Assembly: GCF_002355275.1 (NCBI RefSeq)
Contig: NZ_CP023449.1
Span: 2,272,001 to 2,336,000 of the forward strand
From: Rhizorhabdus dicambivorans
GTDB taxonomy: Bacteria; Pseudomonadota; Alphaproteobacteria; Sphingomonadales; Sphingomonadaceae
Reading direction: 5' to 3'
Length of the DNA stretch: 64,000 nt
Positions 10,180 through 20,270 of this stretch are shown one piece after another. A program made the translations under genes and the position numbers. The notes beneath the pieces are model-generated. The model made no database searches. It worked only from the letters and a program-made list of their open reading frames with translations, and was not told the DNA's origin. Within the stretch, counting starts at the first letter, position 1, and every line of letters starts with the position of its first letter.

Positions 10180-11439
10180 TCAGGGCAGCGGCTGGACCGA
10201 CGGGGCGTTGTGCGGCCGGAACAGCCGCCCGCGTTCCACAATCAGGACGATCGCCAGCGAAACGATCGTGCAGAGCAGGAAGCCCAGGGTGAGCGGGAGG
10301 GTGGAGCCCGCGAAGGATTGCCCGATCAACAATCCCACGGCGGTTCCCACGCCGTTGGAGAGGAAACCCTGTATCGACGAGGCTGTGCCGGCGATCCTGT
10401 CCATCGGCTCCATCGCCATGGCGCCGAAATTGGATCCGGTGAGGCCGAACAGGAACATGGTCAGCCCGTGCAGCGAGATGAAGACCCACAGTGTTTCGTG
10501 CCCCGACAGCAGGACGACAAGGCGAACCAGGCTCAGCACGATCATTCCCAGCAATGCTCCGTGCGAAACCGCCCTCATCCCCAGCCGTTCGACGATATGC
10601 GAATTGAGCAGGGCGGCGACCGCCATCGCTCCCGCCACCAGCGCGAAGCCGAGCGCGAAGAATTGCGGTGCGCCGAAGCTGTGGTCGAATATCTGCCGGC
10701 TGCTGGTGAGGAAGCCCATCATAGAGCCGTAGAGCAGGCCGCCGGCAAGCGTGTAGCCGAGCGAATAGCGGTCGGTCAGTGTCGAGGTCGCCGCACTGCC
10801 GATGTTGCGGGGGTGGATCGACTGCCGGCGGTCGGGAGGCAATGTCTCCGGAAGGCGCAGCCAGGCCCACAGTCCCACGAGCAGGCTGAAGGCGCCGAGC
10901 GCGTAGAATATCCAGTGCCATGGCGCGACCAGCAGCACCAGCTGGCCCAGGCTCGGCGCCGCCACCGGCACGATCAGGAAGGCCATGAAGGCCAGCGACA
11001 TCACCCGCGCCATGCGTCGCCCCGAATAGCAGTCCCGGATGATCGAGATGCTGAGCACCCGGCTGGACGCCGCGGAGAAGCCCTGGCAGGCGCGCGCGGC
11101 CAGCAGCAGATCGAAGCTGGCGGCATGGGCCGCGATGAACGACATGATCGCGTAGATCGCCATGGCGGCGAGCAGCACCGGCCGTCGGCCGTACCGGTCC
11201 GCCAGCGGGCCGTAGAAGAGCTGGCCGATCCCGAAGCAGCCCACATAGGCGACGATGACGAGCTGCTGATGATTTTCGACCGACACGCCCAGATCGTTCC
11301 CGATCCGGCCAAGCGCGGGCAGCATGACGTCTATGCCGAGCGCGTTCACCGCCATCAGCGAGGCCATCAGCGCCACGAATTCGTGGAACGGCAGGCCATG
11401 CCCTCCGCGATCGGAAACTCTGGTGTCGGGCGCGTTCAT
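10180..11439 (-). CDS. MFS drug transporter, Bcr/CflA-like
   Basis: Twelve-helix inner-membrane exporter of the major facilitator superfamily, 419 aa. The family loop motif between helices 2 and 3 is clear (GPLADRYGRRPVLL). The helix 4-5 region ARACQGFSAASSRVLSISII resembles Bcr/CflA proton antiporters, which export bicyclomycin, chloramphenicol or other small molecules. Substrate cannot be assigned. The gene ends 82 bp upstream of the oligopeptidase start on the same strand, so read-through is possible, but a functional link is not evident. Confidence 0.82.
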   Translation of the reverse strand: MNAPDTRVSDRGGHGLPFHEFVALMASLMAVNALGIDVMLPALGRIGNDLGVSVENHQQLVIVAYVGCFGIGQLFYGPLADRYGRRPVLLAAMAIYAIMSFIAAHAASFDLLLAARACQGFSAASSRVLSISIIRDCYSGRRMARVMSLAFMAFLIVPVAAPSLGQLVLLVAPWHWIFYALGAFSLLVGLWAWLRLPETLPPDRRQSIHPRNIGSAATSTLTDRYSLGYTLAGGLLYGSMMGFLTSSRQIFDHSFGAPQFFALGFALVAGAMAVAALLNSHIVERLGMRAVSHGALLGMIVLSLVRLVVLLSGHETLWVFISLHGLTMFLFGLTGSNFGAMAMEPMDRIAGTASSIQGFLSNGVGTAVGLLIGQSFAGSTLPLTLGFLLCTIVSLAIVLIVERGRLFRPHNAPSVQPLP

Positions 11440-11561
11440 CGCAGGTCCTGAAAAGGTCTCGGGCGGGGGCCGGCCCCGGAATCTTGCAACATGGCCGAAC
11501 GCCCGCGGCTGTCGCCCCGGGCGGTGGATGGCGGATAGGCCGCGAGCGGCGGGCTGGCAAC

Positions 11562-11604
11562 CAAAAGAGAAGGGCTCCGGAGCTTGCGCCCCGGAGCCCT
11601 TCTT
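11562..11604 (-). terminator. Intrinsic terminator of glnA
   Basis: A perfect 11-bp stem (AAGGGCTCCGG at 11570-11580 and CCGGAGCCCTT at 11591-11601) lies 20 bp beyond the glnA stop. Read on the minus strand the stem is followed by TCTCTTTTGG, a usable U-tract. This ends the glnB-glnA transcript. Confidence 0.85.
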
Positions 11605-11623
11605 CGAACCTCTGGCCCTGGGA

Positions 11624-13036
11624 TCAGGACGAGAAGTACATGTCGAACTCGACGGGGCTCGGGGTCATCTCCCAGCGGGCGACTTCCGGCCACTTGAGCT
11701 CGATGTACGACTCGATCTGGTCGTCGGTGAACACGCCGCCCTTGGTCAGGAAGGCGTGATCGGCCTGGAGCGAGTTCAGCGCTTCGCGCAGCGAACCGCA
11801 GACGGTCGGAACCTCGGCCAGCTCTTCCGGGGGAAGGTCATAGAGGTTCTTGTCCATCGCCTCTCCCGGATGGATCTTGTTCTCGATCCCGTCGAGGCCG
11901 GCCATCAGCAGCGCCGCATAGCAGAGATACGGATTGGCCATCGCGTCGGGGAAGCGGAACTCGACGCGCTTCGCCTTCGCGCCCGTGCCGTACGGAATGC
12001 GGCACGAGGCCGAGCGGTTGCGTGCCGAATAGGCGAGCAGCACCGGCGCCTCATAGCCCGGCACCAGACGCTTGTAGCTGTTGGTGGTCGGGTTGGTGAA
12101 GGCGTTCAGCGCCTTGGCATGCTTGATCACGCCGCCGATGAAATACAGGCAGGTGTCCGACAGGCCCGCATAGCCGTTGCCCGCGAACAGCGGCTTGCCG
12201 CCGTCCCAGATCGACATGTGGGTGTGCATGCCCGAGCCGTTATCTTCCTTGATCGGCTTCGGCATGAAGGTAACGGTCTTGCCGTAGGCCTGAGCGACCT
12301 GCCAGCAGACATACTTATAGATCTGCATGCGGTCGGCGGTGGTGACCAGCGTGCCGAAGGTCAGGCCCAGCTCGTGCTGCGCGGCGGCCACCTCATGGTG
12401 GTGCTTGTCGCAGGGGAGGCCCATCTCCAGCATGGTCGAGACCATCTCGGCGCGGATGTCGACCGCGCTGTCGACCGGAGCGACCGGGAAATAGCCGCCC
12501 TTGGCGCGCGGACGGTGGCCGAGGTTGCCGCCCTCGAGCGGACGGCCGGTGTTGGTCGGCAGTTCGACGTCGTCGAGCTTGTAATAGCTCGAATTATAGG
12601 TGGTATCGAACTGGACGTCGTCGAACATGAAGAACTCGGCCTCGGGGCCGACATAGACGGTGTCGCCGATACCGATCGACTTCACATAGGCCTCGGCGCG
12701 CTTCGCGGTCGAGCGCGGATCGCGCGAGTAGAGCTCGCCGGTCGACGGCTCGACGATGTCGCAGACCAGGATCAGCATCGGGGTGGCCGAGAAGGGGTCG
12801 ACCCAGATGGCGTCGAGATCCGGCTTCAGGATCATGTCGGACTCGTTGATGGCCTTCCAGCCCTCGATCGACGAACCGTCGAACATGAAGCCGTCGGTCA
12901 GTTCATCCTCGCCGACGACGCCGGCACACATCGTCAGATGCTGCCACTTGCCCTTCGGGTCGGTGAAACGAAGATCGACCCACTCGATCTCCTTGTCCTT
13001 GATAACCTTCAGAACGTCAGCGGGCTTGTTAGCCAT
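11624..13036 (-). CDS. glnA: Type I glutamine synthetase
   Basis: Makes glutamine from glutamate, ammonia and ATP; dodecameric cytoplasmic enzyme, 470 aa as expected for the bacterial GS-I beta type. Recognisable blocks are [12 protein letters not shown] near residue 50, [10 protein letters not shown] near 130, [15 protein letters not shown] near 265 and [17 protein letters not shown] near 320. The adenylylation tyrosine is in [10 protein letters not shown] near residue 398, so GlnE-type control is expected. It lies 75 bp downstream of glnB on the same strand, the usual glnBA operon, and has a strong terminator after it. Confidence 0.98.
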   Translation of the reverse strand: MANKPADVLKVIKDKEIEWVDLRFTDPKGKWQHLTMCAGVVGEDELTDGFMFDGSSIEGWKAINESDMILKPDLDAIWVDPFSATPMLILVCDIVEPSTGELYSRDPRSTAKRAEAYVKSIGIGDTVYVGPEAEFFMFDDVQFDTTYNSSYYKLDDVELPTNTGRPLEGGNLGHRPRAKGGYFPVAPVDSAVDIRAEMVSTMLEMGLPCDKHHHEVAAAQHELGLTFGTLVTTADRMQIYKYVCWQVAQAYGKTVTFMPKPIKEDNGSGMHTHMSIWDGGKPLFAGNGYAGLSDTCLYFIGGVIKHAKALNAFTNPTTNSYKRLVPGYEAPVLLAYSARNRSASCRIPYGTGAKAKRVEFRFPDAMANPYLCYAALLMAGLDGIENKIHPGEAMDKNLYDLPPEELAEVPTVCGSLREALNSLQADHAFLTKGGVFTDDQIESYIELKWPEVARWEMTPSPVEFDMYFSS

Positions 13037-13111
13037 GTCCTTGCCTTCCCCGTGAGAAAATACGTGAATGTTCGGGCGTCGTTACGCCCAGCGTTTTGGT
13101 GCGCCGCGCGA

Positions 13112-13498
<387 letters not shown>

Positions 13499-13578
13499 AA
13501 GCGCGAGTCGCAAGGACGCTGGGGAGCTTCTAGGCGATAATCTGCCGCAATGCCGCAAAAGAGGGCATCTATTGGCGA

Positions 13579-13599
13579 ATTGCCTGAAAAATGGGCAAT
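13579..13599. promoter_or_regulatory. Inverted repeat upstream of glnB
   Basis: ATTGCC and GGCAAT face each other across 9 nt, about 130 bp upstream of the glnB start and 58 bp beyond the map stop codon. It could be an activator site for the candidate sigma-54 promoter, but it does not match the NtrC half-site well, and it could instead be part of a weak map terminator. Confidence 0.25.
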
Positions 13600-13656
13600 G
13601 CGTGCCCTGCAATTGATCGGGGCGAAATGCGGCGGCCCCGTAATGGCTTCACCCTC

Positions 13657-14487
13657 TCACATATAGGGGGGCTTGTGGAGCCCCTTCGGACTGGCGGTGA
13701 AGATCTCGCTGCCATCCTCGGTGATACCGATCGAATGCTCGAACTGGGCCGATAGCGAACGGTCGCGCGTTACCGCCGTCCAGCCGTCGTCGAGCAGCTT
13801 CACGTCGGGCCGGCCGATGTTGATCATCGGTTCGATCGTGAAGAACATGCCCGGCCGCAGTTCCGGACCGGTGCCGGGGCGGCCGACATGGACGACCTCC
13901 GGTGCGTCGTGGAACACCCGGCCCAGGCCATGGCCGCAGAAATCGCGCACCACCCCGTAGCGGTGCTTTTCCGCGTGGCGCTGGATGGCGAAGCCGATGT
14001 CGCCCAGCCGGTTGCCAGGTTTTGCCTGCTCGATCCCCAGCATCAGACATTCATAGGTGACCTCGACCAGGCGCCGCGCCTTGATGCCGACGTCGCCGAC
14101 CAGGAACATGCGGCTGCTGTCGCCGTGCCAGCCGTCCAACAGCGGGGTAACGTCGATATTGACGATGTCACCATCCTTCAGCGTGCGATCACCCGGTATG
14201 CCGTGGCAGACGACATGGTTGATGCTGATGCAGCTGCTGTGGGTATAGCCGCGATAGTTCATCGTCGCCGGGACCGCGCCGCCGGCGATCGTCATGTCAT
14301 AGACGATCCGGTCCAGTTCCTGGGTCTCCACGCCGGGCACCACATGTGGCGCCAGCGCGTCTAGGATCTCGGCGGCCAGACGGCCAGCTGCGCGCATCCC
14401 GGCAAAACCCTCGGAATCGTGGAGCTTGATCGCGCCGGTGCGCGGGTGGGAGGCGGTGGTGGCGTCGGCTTGGATATAGGTCGTCAT
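13657..14487 (-). CDS. map: Methionine aminopeptidase type I
   Basis: Removes the initiator methionine from nascent proteins; cytoplasmic two-metal enzyme. The ATG at 14487 (MTTYIQADA) gives 276 aa, the usual size, and has GGAG just upstream; an ATG at 14496 is possible. Metal-ligand and substrate motifs are in order: CISINHVVCHGIP near residue 110, DGDIVNIDVTPLLDGWHGD near 128-147, FCGHGLGRVFHDAPEV near 200 and FTIEPMINIG near 235. It is divergent from the CinA-N-like gene with about 65 bp between the starts. Confidence 0.96.
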   Translation of the reverse strand: MTTYIQADATTASHPRTGAIKLHDSEGFAGMRAAGRLAAEILDALAPHVVPGVETQELDRIVYDMTIAGGAVPATMNYRGYTHSSCISINHVVCHGIPGDRTLKDGDIVNIDVTPLLDGWHGDSSRMFLVGDVGIKARRLVEVTYECLMLGIEQAKPGNRLGDIGFAIQRHAEKHRYGVVRDFCGHGLGRVFHDAPEVVHVGRPGTGPELRPGMFFTIEPMINIGRPDVKLLDDGWTAVTRDRSLSAQFEHSIGITEDGSEIFTASPKGLHKPPYM

Positions 14488-14552
14488 GCGCTCCATATAG
14501 GAGAAAGCACCGGATTTTGCGAGCCCGCTTCCACCCCGCGCGATCACGCATT

Positions 14553-15335
14553 ATGGACTCGGGCATGACCGCGCCCGAACGAGACGAAAAGATCTGGACC
14601 GCCGCACTGCTGATCATCGGCGACGAGATTCTTTCCGGCCGTACCCAGGACAAGAATATCGCGCAGGTGGCGCTCTGGCTGAATCTTCAGGGAATCAGAC
14701 TGGGCGAGGTGCGGGTGGTTCCAGACAAGCTCGAATTGATCGGCGAGGCCGTGCTCCAGCTCAAGGCGCGCAACGACTATCTGTTCACCACGGGCGGGAT
14801 CGGCCCGACCCATGACGACATCACCGTTGATGCGATCGCGGCGGCGCTGGGCGTGGACGTCGTCATCCATCCGCGGGCGCGCGCGGTTCTGGAGGAATAT
14901 TATGTGACGCGCGGCGGGCTGACCGACGCGCGGCTGCGCATGGCGCGCGTGCCCGATGGCGCCGAACTGATCGAGAACCGCATGTCGGGCGCGCCCGGCA
15001 TCCGCATGGGCAACATCTTCATCCTGGCCGGCGTGCCGCACATCGCGGGAATGATGCTGGAGGCGCTGACCAACCAGCTGGAGGGCGGGCTGCCGATGCT
15101 GTCGCGCACCTTGGGCTGCTGGGTGCCGGAGAGCGAGGTGGCCGATCTGCTGCGCGAGACCGAGAAGGCCCATGCCGGGTCGCAGATCGGCAGCTATCCC
15201 TTCTTCCGCGAAGGCAAGGTCGGCGCCAATTTCGTAGTGCGATCGACCGATCCCGACACGGTTGACCGTTGCATCGCTGCGATCGGCAGCGGGCTGGTCT
15301 CGCTGGGCTATGCGCCCGTCGCTGACGGAATCTGA
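14553..15335 (+). CDS. CinA N-terminal / MoaB-like molybdopterin-binding domain protein
   Basis: About 260 aa containing only the competence/damage-inducible protein A N-terminal domain (COG1058 type). The MoaB/MogA-type fold is shown by LLIIGDEILSGRTQDKN near the N-terminus and YLFTTGGIGPTHDDIT near residue 78. The C-terminal nicotinamide-nucleotide amidase domain found in full-length CinA is absent, as in many alphaproteobacterial homologues, so molybdopterin or pyrophosphatase-like chemistry is only inferred from the fold. Start candidates are ATG 14553 and ATG 14565; the open frame begins upstream at 14517 but conservation does not. Confidence 0.85.
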   Translation: MDSGMTAPERDEKIWTAALLIIGDEILSGRTQDKNIAQVALWLNLQGIRLGEVRVVPDKLELIGEAVLQLKARNDYLFTTGGIGPTHDDITVDAIAAALGVDVVIHPRARAVLEEYYVTRGGLTDARLRMARVPDGAELIENRMSGAPGIRMGNIFILAGVPHIAGMMLEALTNQLEGGLPMLSRTLGCWVPESEVADLLRETEKAHAGSQIGSYPFFREGKVGANFVVRSTDPDTVDRCIAAIGSGLVSLGYAPVADGI

Positions 15336-15350
15336 GCAGACTTGCTTCCG

Positions 15351-15550
15351 TCATGCTGAACTTGGGCGTGTCATCAATTGATCCATTGCCGTCATTCCCG
15401 CGAAAGCGGGAATCCATGGACGGCGGTCCGCAGGAGGCTCCTGTCCCTCCTGACCGTGGATTCCCGCTTTCGCGGGAATGACGTGCCTGATTCAGGGCGC
15501 GCTCGCCTTTTAATCCCTTGCAACTGATGACACGCCCAAGTTCGGCATGA
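15351..15550. repeat. Nested REP-type inverted repeat
   Basis: The outer arms 15351-15380 and 15521-15550 are inverted copies matching at 28 of 30 positions. Inside them is a second inverted pair, about 30 bp each (15390-15419 and 15453-15482), differing at one position. Each inner arm is itself a hairpin, TTCCCGC-GAAA-GCGGGAA, with a CGTCA head. A small palindrome CAGGAG-G-CTCCTG (15431-15443) is at the centre. The element lies between two convergent genes (CinA-N-like and the MFS pump) and may serve as their terminator. Confidence 0.9.
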
Positions 15551-15559
15551 TGAGGCGTT

Positions 15560-16795
15560 TCAGGCGGCGGCTCCCACATCCCGGATGCGCCGGGTAAGCG
15601 CCAGCGACAGGAACGCCGCGAAGGCGAAGGCCGAAGCGATCACGAAGGCGGCGCCCGGGAAGTGCACCGGCGCATTCGGCCCGGTGAAATAAGACAGCGT
15701 CGGGTTCAGCAGCAACGGCCCCGCGATCGCGCCGATCGCATTGAGGCTGCCGATGAAGCCCTGCATCTCGCCCTGCGCATCGGCGGGCGCGCGCTGGGAC
15801 ATCAGCGCGGTCAATGACGGCTGGATCAGCGCCTGGAGCGCTGTGACGACGATCATCGTCAGCCCGAACCAGGCATGGGGCACCAGCGCATAGCCGAGAT
15901 AGCCCGCCGCCGCGACCGCGGTGCCGATCATCGCGGTGCGGCGTTCGCGCAATTTCCTGACGACCCGGCCCAGCACTGCGCCCTGGACCACCAGCATCGA
16001 TCCGCCTGCCAGCGCCAGCGAAAGGCCGATCATCTGGTTCGACCATCCATATTGCGCGATGGAGAAGAAAGCCCAGGTCGCCGGATAGACCATTGAGGCG
16101 ATGTTCCAGAGCAGCAGGATTCCGGCGAGGCCGAGGACGCCCTTCAGCTTGCGGGCGCTCAGCAGCGCGCCGATCGGGTTGGCGCGGGAAAGGCTGAACG
16201 GGCGGCGGCGTTCGGGCGGCAGCGTCTCGGGAAAGAAAAGCAGGCCGAACAGGAGATTGATCGCGCACAAGATGGCGGCTGCATAGAAAGGCACGCGGTG
16301 TCCGAACTCGCCAAGCAGGCCGCCGACCGCGGGGCCGATGATGAAACCAAGGCCGAAGGCGGCCCCGACGAGGCCGAAGCGCTTGGCGCGGTCCTCCGGC
16401 GCGGTGATGTCGGCAAGCGCGGCGGTGGCGGGGCTGAATGAGGCGCCGAACACCCCCGCGATCAGCCGCCCGGCGAACAGCCAGGCGAGGGTGGGGGCGA
16501 AGCCCATCAGCACATAGTCGATGCCGAGCCCGGCCAGAGCCAGCAGCAGCACCGGCCGCCGTCCGAAGCGATCGCCGAGATTGCCGGCAAGCGGGCCGCA
16601 CAGGAACTGCATCAGCGCATAGGCGGTGGCGATCCAGCCGCCCATCCGCGTCGCCTCGGCCAGGTCGAGGCGGCCGACCTCCATCACCAGGCGCGGCAGC
16701 ACCGGGATGATGATGCCGAAGCCGATCGCGTCGATCAGGATCGTCGCGACGATGAAGATGGTCGCGTTGCCCCGGCCCCGCTCTGAAACCGCCAT
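15560..16795 (-). CDS. MFS transporter, TetA-like
   Basis: Twelve-helix exporter of 411 aa. The N-terminal helix [16 protein letters not shown] and the loop [19 protein letters not shown] match the DHA1/TCR (tetracycline-resistance) group of MFS proteins. The central cytoplasmic loop carries [12 protein letters not shown], also typical of this group. Similarity to TetA does not prove tetracycline export; chromosomal sphingomonad members mostly have unknown substrates. The stop codon lies 10 bp from the large nested inverted repeat. Confidence 0.82.
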   Translation of the reverse strand: MAVSERGRGNATIFIVATILIDAIGFGIIIPVLPRLVMEVGRLDLAEATRMGGWIATAYALMQFLCGPLAGNLGDRFGRRPVLLLALAGLGIDYVLMGFAPTLAWLFAGRLIAGVFGASFSPATAALADITAPEDRAKRFGLVGAAFGLGFIIGPAVGGLLGEFGHRVPFYAAAILCAINLLFGLLFFPETLPPERRRPFSLSRANPIGALLSARKLKGVLGLAGILLLWNIASMVYPATWAFFSIAQYGWSNQMIGLSLALAGGSMLVVQGAVLGRVVRKLRERRTAMIGTAVAAAGYLGYALVPHAWFGLTMIVVTALQALIQPSLTALMSQRAPADAQGEMQGFIGSLNAIGAIAGPLLLNPTLSYFTGPNAPVHFPGAAFVIASAFAFAAFLSLALTRRIRDVGAAA

Positions 16796-16940
16796 ATAGT
16801 CCGACTCTGGCCCCGAATCCGGAGCCCGATCGGCGCCGTGCCCGCTTCATCGTCGCTCAGGCTCCAAAAGACAAGGATGACGGCGGCGCCGGCTTCGTTC
16901 ATGAAGAAGCCTGCCAAGCGGCCGAAGAGGGGGAGCCTGC

Positions 16941-17369
16941 ATGACCCGGATCATCATCGCCTATGTCTCGACTTTGCTGGTGTTCGCCGCCGTTGATGCG
17001 GTGTGGCTGACCAACTCGGCCGACCTGCTCTATCGGCCGATTCTCGGTCCGATCCTGATCCCCGAGTTCCGGTTGGCGCCGGCGATCATCTTCTATCTGC
17101 TCTATATCGCGGGGCTGCTCTATTTCGCCGTGATGCCCGGCCTTGCCGACGGCCGATGGAAGACCGCGCTGGTCAAGGGCGGCCTGTTCGGCTTCTTCGC
17201 CTATGCGACCTACGACCTGACCAACCAGGCCACCCTGTTGCTCTGGTCCACGAAGATCACGGTCGCCGACATGATCTGGGGCACCTTCGTTTCCGGAGTG
17301 AGCTCGGCCGGCGGCTGCCTGATCACCGCCAGGCTCAGCAAGGGCGCCCAGGAGAAGATTGGCGCGTGA
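16941..17369 (+). CDS. DUF2177 family membrane protein
   Basis: Small integral membrane protein of 142 aa with four predicted helices: residues 3-22, 45-66, 80-100 and 108-130. The conserved DUF2177 features are the early DAVWL motif (VDAVWLTNSADLLYRP) and FFAYATYDLTNQATL. Function of the family is unknown. GGGGGAG lies 8 nt upstream of the ATG. Its stop overlaps the GTG start of the next gene (GTGA), so the two are translationally coupled. Confidence 0.88.
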   Translation: MTRIIIAYVSTLLVFAAVDAVWLTNSADLLYRPILGPILIPEFRLAPAIIFYLLYIAGLLYFAVMPGLADGRWKTALVKGGLFGFFAYATYDLTNQATLLLWSTKITVADMIWGTFVSGVSSAGGCLITARLSKGAQEKIGA

Positions 17370-17740
17370 AGATAGAAGGCGGCTGCCATTGCGGGCTGGT
17401 ACGGTTCGAGGCCGAGGTCGGCGACGAGCCGCTGGAGATACTCGACTGCAACTGCTCGATCTGTTCGATGACCGGCTATCTGCACCTGATCGTGCCCGAT
17501 ACGCGCTTCCGCCTGATCGACGGGCAGAAGGACACCACCACCTATCGCTTCGGCAGCGGCAAGGCGCGGCACATCTTCTGCTCGCAATGCGGGATCAAGA
17601 GCTTTTACCGGCCGCGCTCGCATCCGGACGGGATCAGCATCTCGCTGCGCTGTGTGGACGACTGGCAGGAGCTGGACGTGAAGATCGTGCCGTTCGAGGG
17701 GCGCGACTGGGGCAAGGGCGAGAATGTGCCGGGGGATTGA
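17366..17740 (+). CDS. GFA (glutathione-dependent formaldehyde-activating-like) family protein
   Basis: 124-aa zinc-binding protein of the GFA/CENP-V fold. All cysteine clusters are present: GGCHCGLVRFEA, DCNCSICSMTG and FCSQCGIKSFY. Family members bind zinc and some bind glutathione; formaldehyde activation is proven only for Gfa itself, so no reaction is assigned. The GTG at 17366 is chosen because it overlaps the preceding stop codon in a GTGA arrangement and the conserved domain begins directly after it (VKIEGGCHCG). The open frame upstream to 17003 is a shadow of the DUF2177 gene. Confidence 0.88.
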   Translation: MKIEGGCHCGLVRFEAEVGDEPLEILDCNCSICSMTGYLHLIVPDTRFRLIDGQKDTTTYRFGSGKARHIFCSQCGIKSFYRPRSHPDGISISLRCVDDWQELDVKIVPFEGRDWGKGENVPGD

Positions 17741-17785
17741 ACCGTCGCCCCGGCGGAGGTGTATAGGCCGGGGAGACGATGCGCT

Positions 17786-19168
17786 TCAGACCCGTTCGAA
17801 CGCCACCGTCCGGCGCACCACGTCCACCGCCGTCAGCCGCAGCTGTAGCGCCGCGCCCGGCTCGATGCCGCTCCCCGTCACCCGCGCAACCACCGCCATG
17901 TCGCATAGTTGCACCTTGGCGCCCTTGCCGTCGGCCTCGGTCGCGACGGCGTGGAAGGTCTGGCCGATCCGCTCCGACAGCAGCACGGCCTCGGCAAGGT
18001 CGACCACAGCGCGCTCGATCCGGCCGGCCAATGTATCGGCGCGCGCCATCACCGCCGGCAGCTTCTCGAATGCCTCGCCGACCGCGAGCGGCACCGGGTG
18101 GCCATTGGCGATCTCCAGCGCGGCGCGCACCACATAGCGGTCGGCCAGTCGGCGTAGCGGCGCGGTGGCATGGGCATAGGGGGCCGCTACCGCTGCATGC
18201 CAGGGGAGGGTCCCGTCGCGCCATGGCATATAGGCCGCGCCAGGCCCGGCGCGCCGGATCGCAAGCATGAACCGCGCCTCGGCTGGACGGGTGGGATCGA
18301 GCCGTCGTTCGAGCTGCTCGAGCGTCATCTCTGGCGGCCAGCCTATGCCGAGCGCGCCGGCGGTCAGGCGGAGCTTCGCCACGGCGCGTTCATCGGGCTC
18401 GGCCATCACCCGGAACAGGCCGGTGCGATGCGCGTGCAGCGCCGCCGCCACCGCGAGGTTGGTGGCCAACGACAGCGCGGCATTGTCCGCCTCGGACTTC
18501 AGGCGCGGGCGGAAGGCTAGATCGAAGCCATCCCCGGGCAGCAGTACGACCTCCTGCTCCGGCGGATCGACGCGGACCGCGCCGCGCGCCGCCTCGGCCG
18601 CCTGGGCGCGCCGGGCAAGCTCGACGAAATCGGGCGGCAGCTGATCGGGCGTCACATTGTCATAGGCCAGCTTGGCGCGGCTGCGGATGATCGCGCGCTC
18701 AGCGCCGTCCAAGGTCGCGAGGCCAGCCGGATCGATCCGGACGGTGAAGACCACCGCCGGGCGTGGCCCATCGGGCAGCAGGCTGGCCGCGCCCTCGCTC
18801 AGTTGTGGCGGATAAAGGCCGGCCTTGCCATCGGGCAGGTAGAGCGTCTCGCCGCGCCGCCATGCCTCCCTGTCGAGCGGGTCGCCGTCCGCGACGAACC
18901 AGCCGACATCGGCGATCGCATAATGGAGCAGCAGATCGGCGCCGGCGGGTTCGATCGCGAACGCCTGGTCGAGATCGGTCGAACTTGCCGGATCGAGCGT
19001 GACGAACGGACGGTCGGTGCGGTCCGCATGCTGGTCGGGCACCCGCCGCGCCGCCGTTTCGGCAGCCGCGATCACCTCTGGCGGGAAGCCGGGTGGAACC
19101 TGGAATTCTTCCCGGATCGCGCCGAGGCCGCGCGCCAGCGCCTTGCCGGGATCGGCGATCACCTTCAT
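17786..19168 (-). CDS. Minimal RNB-domain ribonuclease (RNase II-like)
   Basis: 460-aa protein consisting almost only of the RNB exoribonuclease domain; the cold-shock domains of RNase II/R are missing and the C-terminal OB region is short. The catalytic loop reads LDPASSTDLDQAF: three of the four acidic positions of the RNase II signature are kept, and the last Asp is replaced by Gln. The same DLDQ form is familiar from RNase II-like proteins of several phyla, so it need not mean loss of activity. Later motifs HYAIADVGWFV and MPWRDGTLPWHAAV are also visible. It stands alone between the convergent GFA gene and a dioxygenase on the same strand. Confidence 0.85.
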   Translation of the reverse strand: MKVIADPGKALARGLGAIREEFQVPPGFPPEVIAAAETAARRVPDQHADRTDRPFVTLDPASSTDLDQAFAIEPAGADLLLHYAIADVGWFVADGDPLDREAWRRGETLYLPDGKAGLYPPQLSEGAASLLPDGPRPAVVFTVRIDPAGLATLDGAERAIIRSRAKLAYDNVTPDQLPPDFVELARRAQAAEAARGAVRVDPPEQEVVLLPGDGFDLAFRPRLKSEADNAALSLATNLAVAAALHAHRTGLFRVMAEPDERAVAKLRLTAGALGIGWPPEMTLEQLERRLDPTRPAEARFMLAIRRAGPGAAYMPWRDGTLPWHAAVAAPYAHATAPLRRLADRYVVRAALEIANGHPVPLAVGEAFEKLPAVMARADTLAGRIERAVVDLAEAVLLSERIGQTFHAVATEADGKGAKVQLCDMAVVARVTGSGIEPGAALQLRLTAVDVVRRTVAFERV

Positions 19169-19208
19169 CGCCGCGGGCTTACACCGCCGGACAGAGCAGG
19201 ATCAATCC

Positions 19209-20141
19209 TCAGGCGGCCTGCCGTGCGTCGAGCCGGCGGCCGAGGCCGTAATCGCCCATGATGGTCGTGCGTTGCATGACGCGGACCTCATCGGGTGCGG
19301 CGCCGGTGACGCAATGCGCCATCCGCCAATTGTCCCACAGCAGCATTTCGGAGGGCTGCCAGCGGTGGAAATAGCTGGGGCAGGCGGTGAGATGATCGAC
19401 CAGCCGCCGCAGCAGCGCATGGCCGGCCTCGTCGTCGCGGCCGAGGATGTGGAGCGCGCCGAAGGGCGAGAGGTTGAGCACCTTGCGGCCGGTATCGGGC
19501 TGGATGAACACCAGCGGGTGGACGACCGGCGGGAAATCGCTGTCGAGGCGGGGGCCGACCGACTTCTCGAAATCGCTGGTGATGATCGTCCGCACGGTGG
19601 ACTTCGTGCCGTAGCGCGAGCCCCCGGGATTGATGCAGAGCTGGTAGACGACCTCGAGCCCCTCGATCTCCGCCTTCAGATCGTCGGGGAGCAGTTCATA
19701 GGCCTGGACCTGGTCGATGAAACCGGTCTCGCCGCCCCAGCTCGATATCCTCTGCGCGGTCAGCAACCCGCCATGGTTGATCCGGTCGACGAAGATCAGG
19801 TCCGAATGCCAGGGCAAAAAGGCGACCGATTCGACGCCGTCGACCGCGAACAGCCCTTCCTTCTGCTTGTCGGAGACGAGGGTAATGAGTTCGTCATGCT
19901 CGGCCGAGCGCAGCTCGCGGATCGGGTGGATCTCCAGTTCCCCGAACACGCGGCTCAGCTCGATCTGGAACGCGGGTGTCACCTCGCTGCCCCGGAAGAC
20001 TACCAGCCCGTCGCGGATCCAGTAGTCGCGCAGCTCGGCGCGCACCGCTTCGACATCAATGTCCTCGCGGCGCAGACCGATCACCTGCTTGCCGAAACCC
20101 AGGCCCTCGTGAAGCGCTTCGACCGAATATGCCATGTTCAT
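19209..20141 (-). CDS. TauD/TfdA family Fe(II)/2-oxoglutarate dioxygenase
   Basis: 310-aa non-haem iron dioxygenase. The facial triad is visible: His and Asp in LPWHSDLIF near residue 110 and the distal His in NWRMAHCVTG near residue 275, followed by RVMQRTTIM with the 2-oxoglutarate-binding arginine. Substrate cannot be named; the family includes taurine, 2,4-D, alkylsulfate and carboxylate hydroxylases. GGAGAGG lies 2 nt before the first ATG (20141), and an in-frame ATG follows two codons later. It is 130 bp downstream of the Tat-exported unknown gene on the same strand and may belong to the TetR-controlled unit. Confidence 0.87.
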   Translation of the reverse strand: MNMAYSVEALHEGLGFGKQVIGLRREDIDVEAVRAELRDYWIRDGLVVFRGSEVTPAFQIELSRVFGELEIHPIRELRSAEHDELITLVSDKQKEGLFAVDGVESVAFLPWHSDLIFVDRINHGGLLTAQRISSWGGETGFIDQVQAYELLPDDLKAEIEGLEVVYQLCINPGGSRYGTKSTVRTIITSDFEKSVGPRLDSDFPPVVHPLVFIQPDTGRKVLNLSPFGALHILGRDDEAGHALLRRLVDHLTACPSYFHRWQPSEMLLWDNWRMAHCVTGAAPDEVRVMQRTTIMGDYGLGRRLDARQAA

Positions 20142-20270
20142 TGCCTCTCCGTGGGTGACGCTCCCGCGCGTTCGGCAGACATTATCCGATGACGAGCCAG
20201 CGCATTAAGAGGCGCCACGGCCATATCGCCTATGCGATTTTGGGCCGCCACGCCGGCGCGGGACGGCACA

